Shown: positions 1-5,385 of the stretch, piece after piece
Numbering within the stretch: the stretch's first letter is position 1
How the letters are laid out: every line of letters begins with the position of its first letter
DNA from: Cytophagales bacterium
GTDB taxonomy: Bacteria > Bacteroidota > Bacteroidia > Cytophagales > Cyclobacteriaceae
Assembly (NCBI GenBank): GCA_024643485.1
Contig: JAHEMU010000211.1
Span: 1-5,385 of the forward strand
DNA: 5,385 bases
Direction of reading: 5' to 3'
Translations under genes and position numbers: made by a program
The notes under the pieces: generated by a model
The model's database searches: none
The model's input: the letters and a program-made list of their open reading frames with translations, nothing else
What the model was told of the DNA's origin: nothing

Positions 1-50
1 TAAAAAATGATAGAAAGTAAAAACGTTAAAAGAATCTTTTTTATGGTCAT
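1..50 (-). CDS. 5' end of a probable exported protein (signal peptide only)
   Basis: Only the first 16 codons are inside the window: ATG at 50..48, reading MTIKKILLTFLLSIIF, then TA of an incomplete codon. Two lysines followed by an uninterrupted hydrophobic stretch of about 11 residues make a classic Sec signal peptide n-region and h-region; no cleavage site is reached. The start lies 4 nt after the TAA stop of the STAND-WD40 gene (57..55) and is preceded by an A-rich purine stretch (ATAAAAGA), as is common for Bacteroidota starts. The tight spacing suggests co-transcription and perhaps translational coupling with that gene. The mature protein is unseen, so no function can be given. An envelope protein such as an outer-membrane or lipoprotein-like partner is plausible. 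The incomplete codon TA could also be a stop, in which case this would be a chance ORF. Confidence 0.6.
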   Translation of the reverse strand, partial: MTIKKILLTFLLSIIF

Positions 51-54
51 TCTT

Positions 55-3000
55 TTATCTCTCAATTAATTTATCCACGCATGTATTCATATAAGGAATA
101 TCGTTGGACGTATAAATTTCCCATTCTTCCAACGTCATATTTCTACTCAACTTGTCGCACATATTTTTTGCCATAATGTCTGAATTTGTTGTCCACACAC
201 GTATTTCCCCATCCTCGCAAGCCGCCAACAAATATTTTGGATCTGGACTAAAAGCAAGATCCCAAACAAAAGCATCGTTATCATTTAAGGTAATTGGTAA
301 ATCATTTAATTCATTCAACACCCAAATATTTACTGTTTTATCCAAAGAAGAAGAGGCAATCAAACCACCATCATTGCTAAATTGGATAGAAGTAACCCTA
401 CTTGTGTGTGGATTCAAATCTTGAAGTTTTACCCCACTGATATTCCATAATTCCACCTTACCTGATTCATCGCCAACTGCAAACTGTTTACCATCAGTAG
501 AGAAAGATATAGCATAGATAGGACTATTATTCTTATCTATCATGACCTTTTCAGTTTTCGTCGCAATATCGAATAAACTAACTCTTCCACTTTCCGCTCC
601 AGCTATAATACGTTTACCATCCGGGGTTACATCCAACACTTTAAAATCAAATTCAGGAGACTTAATAATATCCACTTTACCTGTTTCAATATTGACCAAT
701 TTGATGGTTTTATCTCCTCCAGAGGTCACTACATTTACACCATCTGGCAAGAATTGAATATCAAAAATACCCCTTCCACCGCCGTGAACCGTAATCTTTT
801 TAGGAGGCGCCTGAAGGTTATTTAGCTTAAACACATTAATAAAAGACGAATCTCCACCGGAAACCAAATAATTTCCATCTTTGCTGATTTCAACAATTTT
901 ATTCCTGTATTTACTGCTTGAAAGTTCTACGCGAGGCACCCCAGGATTCATGCTATTCTTATAAACCTTTCCATCAGACCCTGCGGTATAATAAATATCC
1001 GAGGAATTGGGGAAACTTACACTTCTTGCAGATCCACCATGAACACCAACGGTATTATATGTTTTGCCATCAATTTTTGATAAGGCTGTATATAATCCGT
1101 TATAAATATATGGGTCATATTTTCTACCCTCATATTTCGTATTAAAAATAAATGCCTGATATGCCAAAAGACCATGCAAGTCGTTATTCGACTGATTCAA
1201 TGACTTCGCCGCCATAGATTGTGCTACCTGCAGATATAATAACCTTTGTGCATTGTTAAAATTACTTTGAGCAACCACCTTGGCACTATCTGCAATAAGA
1301 CGTTCCTTCTGAGCAATTACTGTTTGATTTATAGCGTTAACTCTTTCAGTATTGGCTAAATTTTTAGCTGACTTTTCATTATTAATTGCTATTTGCAAAT
1401 TATTTATTGCTTGCTCGAGTTTCTCATTTGCAGCAGACAAATCTTTTGCACGTTGTTGGGCCAATTCTTTTTGTTGACTCGCTATTTTTTCAGCTTCCAC
1501 CGCGTCTAACCGTGCCAAATCAGCTTTTTCCGCGCTTTCGGTTGCTTTAGCCTCATTTTCAATAGCCAACTGAGCTTGAGTTTCTGCTCTAACTTGCTGA
1601 ATATATCCATAAACAAAGAATACAATTGCAATAATAAATGCAATACCCAATATAATAGCCGCAGTTCGGGTTCTATTTAAAAGCCGTTTCTGAAGCAATT
1701 GTTGTGCTTTTTGCTCGGCATCGTAGGTGATTCTTGAAGTATCAAGAAAAACAATTGCTCGTTCAAAAGCCTCGTTATATCGTTTTGCCCACAGTCTATT
1801 CGGGCGCTGCTTTTTCTGCCAGTTAAGTGCTAATTGAAGATCTGGTGGCCTCCATAGACCCGTTTGTCCAATTTGATACATCTCAGCAGCTTCAGAAAGA
1901 CGAATGTACATTTGAGCAGATTCATATTCCTCATCTACCCAGTTTTTTAGTCTTACCCAAATACGCATTAAACTTTCGTGAGAAATTTCAATAAACGTAT
2001 CTGGTTTCAAAGGCACTTCATAGGAAGGCATTAAAAAGGATCTTCCAGGTTGGCGGAAAGATTCAACAACCTCCATAACTTCCTCGTTACTTACTCCTGC
2101 CAGTTGGGCAATGTCGTTCAATTTAGCTGGCCGACGCATCCCTTGGCTATCTTGTCCTTTTTGAGTTAAAGTCTTAAAAAGTGTTTCAGCAACAAGTTTC
2201 TGCTTATTTGATAGTTCTTCATAAATTTCATCAGCGTGTTGGGAAAGAGCTCCCGACATTTTACCAATGGCATTATAATGTCTTAAATCAATTAATTCTC
2301 CATCGTCATGATTATTTACCCAATAAGCCCAAGTACGCATTAACGCATGCTGCAAAATTGGCAATTGGTCTTGGTTATCACCAATTTCATGGAGTAAGCG
2401 TTTAACTAGTCTAGAATGAATTCTTCCACCAGCCACTAATATTGGTCCTTCAATAACAATCCTTTTTTGTTGGAGCGTCATGCGAGGAACCAAATAATTA
2501 CTATTATTTATAAGGGTAGTTAATCCTTCGTATTTTGAGCACTCCCCTACCAAATCTGACCGCATGGTTATCGCCACATAAACTGGGAGTGGGTTATCTT
2601 CTTTTACAGAATAGACCAATAAATTCACAAAAGCTATTGCATCATTGACTGCTTCCGGAATTGTTATATCTTTTTTAAATCGAAAAAGTTCTTCGAACTG
2701 ATCTATTAAAAACAGGTAATTAACTTCTTTATCCTTTGAATATCGGGCTAATGCTAGGTTTAATCCATCCGCCCCTGATCGTAATAATGTTTGTACTGTT
2801 TTAAAATGAACACTATAATCGGTGTTATTTTGTACAGTAATATTTCCACATTCTTTTAAAATGTACTTTGAAAGGTTTCCAATAGGATCAGATCCAGGTC
2901 GGATTTTAATAATAGTCCATTCGGCACTGGTATGGGTCATAAATCCCCCATAAAGCACAGGTAAGACACCGCAATGCATTAACGATGATTTTCCACTTCC

Positions 3001-3213
3001 GGAATAACCTAGAACGGAGACGAATTTATGATTGGAAAGTTTTAGAAGAATTTCATCGACATGTCGTTCTCTACCAAAAAACAAGTGACACTCGTCCAGA
3101 TCAAACGGACGAAGTCCCGGGAAAGGATTAGCCAACAGATTTTTGAAGGTGTATTTGTTACTCCCTTCAACCTTGTTTGACTTACCTGAAACTTGGTAAT
3201 CGTAATTTAACAT
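55..3213 (-). CDS. Membrane-anchored nSTAND1 NTPase with C-terminal WD40 propeller
   Basis: Complete 1052-residue protein, ATG at 3213..3211, TAA at 57..55. Residues 28-60 carry the family's entry motif (NPFPGLRPF, then FFGRE). The Walker A is GYSGSGKSS (69-77) and the Walker B LFLIDQFEE (167-175). TMRSDLVG (216-223) matches the sensor region that follows in this family, and ISHESLMRIW (410-419) lies in the winged-helix part. A single transmembrane helix spans about 518-537, preceded by a basic stretch (KRLLNRTR), so the NTPase should be cytoplasmic. An Ala/Glu/Lys-rich coiled coil (about 541-657) follows, then seven WD40-like blades (about 720-1010), with Trp in the repeat only in the last three. 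A tail with RNMTLEEW (1024-1031) closes the protein. STAND proteins are ATP-dependent switches whose repeats usually sense a ligand or partner; the specific role here is unknown. Only about 28 residues precede the NTPase, so there is no N-terminal effector domain. The start is firm: an in-frame TAG lies at 3222..3220 and the next Met (79) is beyond the Walker A. Confidence 0.93.
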   Translation of the reverse strand: MLNYDYQVSGKSNKVEGSNKYTFKNLLANPFPGLRPFDLDECHLFFGRERHVDEILLKLSNHKFVSVLGYSGSGKSSLMHCGVLPVLYGGFMTHTSAEWTIIKIRPGSDPIGNLSKYILKECGNITVQNNTDYSVHFKTVQTLLRSGADGLNLALARYSKDKEVNYLFLIDQFEELFRFKKDITIPEAVNDAIAFVNLLVYSVKEDNPLPVYVAITMRSDLVGECSKYEGLTTLINNSNYLVPRMTLQQKRIVIEGPILVAGGRIHSRLVKRLLHEIGDNQDQLPILQHALMRTWAYWVNNHDDGELIDLRHYNAIGKMSGALSQHADEIYEELSNKQKLVAETLFKTLTQKGQDSQGMRRPAKLNDIAQLAGVSNEEVMEVVESFRQPGRSFLMPSYEVPLKPDTFIEISHESLMRIWVRLKNWVDEEYESAQMYIRLSEAAEMYQIGQTGLWRPPDLQLALNWQKKQRPNRLWAKRYNEAFERAIVFLDTSRITYDAEQKAQQLLQKRLLNRTRTAAIILGIAFIIAIVFFVYGYIQQVRAETQAQLAIENEAKATESAEKADLARLDAVEAEKIASQQKELAQQRAKDLSAANEKLEQAINNLQIAINNEKSAKNLANTERVNAINQTVIAQKERLIADSAKVVAQSNFNNAQRLLYLQVAQSMAAKSLNQSNNDLHGLLAYQAFIFNTKYEGRKYDPYIYNGLYTALSKIDGKTYNTVGVHGGSARSVSFPNSSDIYYTAGSDGKVYKNSMNPGVPRVELSSSKYRNKIVEISKDGNYLVSGGDSSFINVFKLNNLQAPPKKITVHGGGRGIFDIQFLPDGVNVVTSGGDKTIKLVNIETGKVDIIKSPEFDFKVLDVTPDGKRIIAGAESGRVSLFDIATKTEKVMIDKNNSPIYAISFSTDGKQFAVGDESGKVELWNISGVKLQDLNPHTSRVTSIQFSNDGGLIASSSLDKTVNIWVLNELNDLPITLNDNDAFVWDLAFSPDPKYLLAACEDGEIRVWTTNSDIMAKNMCDKLSRNMTLEEWEIYTSNDIPYMNTCVDKLIER

Positions 3214-3218
3214 GCCAA

Positions 3219-3221
3219 CCT
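3219..3221 (-). promoter_or_regulatory. Weak Shine-Dalgarno-like AGG before the STAND-WD40 start
   Basis: On the minus strand the sequence AGGTTGGC leads directly into the ATG at 3213, putting AGG 5 nt before the start. It overlaps the in-frame TAG that rules out a start further upstream. The match to the anti-Shine-Dalgarno is only three bases, and Bacteroidota often initiate without one, so this supports the start only mildly. Confidence 0.3.
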
Positions 3222-3285
3222 ATAAAGTAGATAAAAAAATCTTAACTTTTATAATTTTTAAAAAGCCCTATTTAATACTAATCTG

Positions 3286-3314
3286 CTAAATTAATCAGAA
3301 TAAATGGCTATCAA
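3286..3314 (-). promoter_or_regulatory. Candidate Bacteroidota promoter for the STAND-WD40 gene
   Basis: On the minus strand, TTG (3314..3312) is followed after 18 nt by TAATTTAG (3293..3286). Bacteroidota housekeeping promoters have TTG near -33 and TAnnTTTG near -7, with a spacer of about 17-23 nt; here five of the six fixed -7 positions match. Transcription would begin near 3280, giving a leader of roughly 65-70 nt. The site lies in the 121-nt gap (3214..3334), just after the stop of the upstream gene. The gap is very AT-rich, so a chance match is quite possible. I saw no stable GC-rich hairpin followed by a T tract in this gap, so read-through from the upstream gene also remains possible. 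Confidence 0.3.
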
Positions 3315-3334
3315 TTCATGAATATAATATTTTT

Positions 3335-5385
3335 TTATGTTTCATCAACTACCCGCTCCGCTAAATTGATATGATCTGCTAAATAATCGTAAAAGGTATC
3401 TTTAAAGAATTTCAGTAATAAGGTATTCGTTTTTGCTTTTATTAAGCTATGACCAGATGGACCATGCGCGGAGAATATTTCACCAATAAATCCACCCTGC
3501 TCTATTTGAGTGACCTCTTTCATTGCTTCAATTATTTCAATTTCCCCTTCATACACCACATAAAAGTTGTAATTACTATTTTCAGTTACTAAAATGGTGT
3601 TACCTGATCTCATATGAACATCTTGGGCCATATCCGCTAATTCTGATAGTACTAAACCCGGAACTGAATTAAATACTTTAGTACTTTTCATGAAACGAAT
3701 TTTATAAAATTTCATTAAGCCAAGGCGTTGATGAACAATCATCACATCCAACTTCTTCTTCACTTCAACGTCAATTCTACTTGAATGCTCTTCATATAAA
3801 ATTGGGTTAATGTTATAAATAGCCCAAGCTGAAATTTCATGAATTAGTGGATCTGGATTAAATAAGTTTGCAATTAAATCGTACATAAACTCTTCTAACC
3901 GCAATAAACCAATTTGATGAAGTACACAGGCTTTTGTCCAGTGATTAGTTTGATTAAACTCCCTTCTTATTAAATGCTGTAGCACTTCTGAGTCCGTTAA
4001 ATTTGCTCTAGGATACAAATTTTCAAGTTTTTTAGACTTGTCATGTTCACTTATATCATCCACTACGGGAATTATTCTTTGTTTTAAATCATCTGATAAG
4101 AACACATCCAACAATTCAAGACCAAAACTCACCCCTTCATTGGTTCCACTTTCAATATTATCTTTAACCAATTGCATAGATTGATTATCATATAGCATGC
4201 AAAGAAGCATGTAAATGTGATCAACGTCATGCTCATTTTCTTCCTTTAATGCTTTAATGATTTCAGGGCCCTCTAAATTTGGACTCACTTCAGAAACTGC
4301 CGCTAGGTTCCATGAAATATCTGAAACATCCCCTTCAATGGCATATTTAATTAACGTTACTTGGGTGATATTCGCTTTAAATCCACTATGTCCCAAAGCA
4401 ATAAAAACTTGAGATGCCACTATTTTATCCGGATAATCAACCTTATTCCAAAGCAAATTAATCGCTTTTTTACCTCCTATTTTACCCATCACCTGCACAA
4501 TTTTCATCATTACAAGTGTCGTTTGACCAGACTTATAAAAGGCATTATCGAGTATAGTTAAGGCATGATAACCAATTACTGTCAATATATCCGCTGCTAA
4601 ATTGGAATAAGTCGATTGACTTAAATTCTTAATAAGAGCGTGAATTACTTCATTGTTATACCTCTGTTGTGCAGCCTTAATTGCTGTAATTCTCACGTTG
4701 AAGTTTGAATCAGACAATAATTCAACTAATAGAGAAATATTTTCTGAATCCGTTGAGTTGATGATTAACTCTGCTGAATAAATCCGGTCTTCCGGGTTTA
4801 AGGACCTACTTAATTTTAAAATTCTTCTCTGCGATATATCTCCAAATTTCAACAAATCATCCAAATCTTCACCGCTTAAAACATACCTTCCTTTATGCGC
4901 ATCTGATTGTGAGTCATAATTGACTATATATTTCTCCGAAACGGACAAACCTTTGATCTCATTCATCCTTTGCTGGGCGTAATTCCTTACCACCCCAGAT
5001 TCATGATTCATTATTTTATTTATATTGGCAGTTACTAATGACGGATCTATCTTTTCTAATAATTTAAATGAGAAAATAACCTTTCTGAAATTCTCATCAT
5101 AAATCGAATTTTGAAGTTTATTTATGATTTTAGTTTCGTCACTTTCAATTTTTTCATTTTCAACAGTGACTTCCAATTTGACCCTTATTCTGTTTCTATA
5201 TTCGATATACATTTTACCTATATAATAGAAATACCCTACTAACAATATCAATAAAATGTACAAAAAGTGAATAGGTTCAAGAAATGGTATGGCCGAAAGT
5301 CCAATAATAAGCAATGCACCGAAGAATCGCGAACCCTCATTTACAATTCCTTCTACCTTTGTTTGTATTGAAAACCTAAATCGGT
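3335..5385 (-). CDS. C-terminal part of MFS (NTT-like)-HEAT-CNBD membrane protein, 5' truncated by window edge
   Basis: The frame is open from the window edge to TAA at 3337..3335, giving 682 residues (numbered from the first full codon at 5383). There is no in-frame ATG near the edge, only a TTG at 5314..5312 inside a predicted helix, so the true start is almost certainly outside. Two hydrophobic helices (about 19-35 and 38-57) are followed by a basic stretch (EYRNRIRVK), placing the rest in the cytoplasm. Residues about 100-530 are helical HEAT-type repeats, clearest at 213-336 (LLSDSNFNVR, GKIGGKKAI) and 482-525. The last 112 residues (571-682) resemble a cNMP-binding domain: FYVVYEGEIEI, then GGFIGE. 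This order matches known nucleotide-transporter-like MFS proteins (ATP/ADP translocase family) fused to HEAT and CNBD modules; the transporter assignment rests only on the last two helices and the architecture. The CNBD lacks the usual phosphate-binding arginine, so it may be structural or bind something else. Confidence 0.85.
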   Translation of the reverse strand, partial: RFRFSIQTKVEGIVNEGSRFFGALLIIGLSAIPFLEPIHFLYILLILLVGYFYYIGKMYIEYRNRIRVKLEVTVENEKIESDETKIINKLQNSIYDENFRKVIFSFKLLEKIDPSLVTANINKIMNHESGVVRNYAQQRMNEIKGLSVSEKYIVNYDSQSDAHKGRYVLSGEDLDDLLKFGDISQRRILKLSRSLNPEDRIYSAELIINSTDSENISLLVELLSDSNFNVRITAIKAAQQRYNNEVIHALIKNLSQSTYSNLAADILTVIGYHALTILDNAFYKSGQTTLVMMKIVQVMGKIGGKKAINLLWNKVDYPDKIVASQVFIALGHSGFKANITQVTLIKYAIEGDVSDISWNLAAVSEVSPNLEGPEIIKALKEENEHDVDHIYMLLCMLYDNQSMQLVKDNIESGTNEGVSFGLELLDVFLSDDLKQRIIPVVDDISEHDKSKKLENLYPRANLTDSEVLQHLIRREFNQTNHWTKACVLHQIGLLRLEEFMYDLIANLFNPDPLIHEISAWAIYNINPILYEEHSSRIDVEVKKKLDVMIVHQRLGLMKFYKIRFMKSTKVFNSVPGLVLSELADMAQDVHMRSGNTILVTENSNYNFYVVYEGEIEIIEAMKEVTQIEQGGFIGEIFSAHGPSGHSLIKAKTNTLLLKFFKDTFYDYLADHINLAERVVDET

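Noticed and set aside
152..424. Plus-strand open frame of about 90 codons
   Set aside because: It lies wholly antisense to the WD40 region of the STAND gene, has no recognisable domain, and the minus-strand frame has clear homology-type motifs.
542..757. Plus-strand open frame of about 71 codons
   Set aside because: Antisense to WD40 blades 3 to 5 of the STAND gene; no motif and no independent support.
918..1145. Plus-strand open frame of about 75 codons
   Set aside because: Antisense to the first blades and linker of the STAND gene; composition (many His, Tyr, Cys) is unlike a real protein of this genome.
2181..2405. Plus-strand open frame of about 74 codons
   Set aside because: Antisense to the NTPase/winged-helix part of the STAND gene; no domain seen.
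3243..3262. Weak inverted repeat (CTTTT/AAAAG) in the intergenic gap
   Set aside because: A 5-bp AT-rich stem with a long loop is not stable enough to call a terminator.
3314..3323. Palindrome ATTCATGAAT as a terminator hairpin
   Set aside because: Only 10 bp, AT-rich, no loop and no following T tract; expected by chance in such sequence.
3281..3384. Repeated 11-mer atctgctaaat at 3281 and 3374
   Set aside because: Two copies only, one inside coding sequence; likely chance in AT-rich DNA and no sign of a mobile element or regulatory array.
4361..4561. Plus-strand open frame of about 66 codons
   Set aside because: Antisense to the HEAT repeats; low-complexity composition and no start context.
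5312..5314. TTG as the start codon of the MFS-HEAT-CNBD gene
   Set aside because: The same frame stays open for 23 more codons to the window edge, and the TTG lies within a hydrophobic helix, so it is an internal leucine.

Overview
The window looks like chromosomal DNA of a Bacteroidota bacterium, probably of the Cytophagia/Flavobacteriia type. The evidence is AT-rich sequence, weak Shine-Dalgarno signals with A-rich initiation regions, a possible Bacteroidota-style promoter (TTG, 18 nt, TAATTTAG), and protein architectures common in that phylum. This assignment is an inference; there is no rRNA or marker gene. All genes lie on the minus strand, so transcription runs from position 5385 towards position 1.

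Layout in transcription order: (1) 5385..3335 is the C-terminal part of a membrane protein whose 5' end lies outside the window. It has two closing transmembrane helices, a long HEAT-repeat region and a degenerate cyclic-nucleotide-binding-like domain at the C-terminus. The arrangement fits the ATP/ADP-translocase-like (NTT) MFS-HEAT-CNBD proteins. (2) 3334..3214 is a 121-nt AT-rich intergenic gap with a candidate promoter and no convincing terminator. (3) 3213..55 is a complete 1052-residue nSTAND1-type NTPase with one transmembrane helix, an Ala-rich coiled coil, a seven-bladed WD40 propeller and a conserved tail. (4) Four bases after its stop, 50..1 begins another gene, cut by the window edge, whose first 16 residues look like a signal peptide.

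How they may work together (inference): the positive-inside rule puts the STAND NTPase domain in the cytoplasm and its WD40 propeller in the periplasm. The next gene apparently encodes an exported protein and is packed tightly against it, so the propeller may recognise or organise an envelope protein. The upstream gene would place HEAT and CNBD domains on the cytoplasmic side of the membrane. Both large proteins therefore look like membrane-linked sensor or scaffold proteins. The 121-nt gap and possible promoter leave it open whether the first gene belongs to the same unit. No RNA gene, CRISPR array, mobile element or notable repeat was seen. Apart from the 121-nt gap and the 4-nt junction, the window is fully coding.
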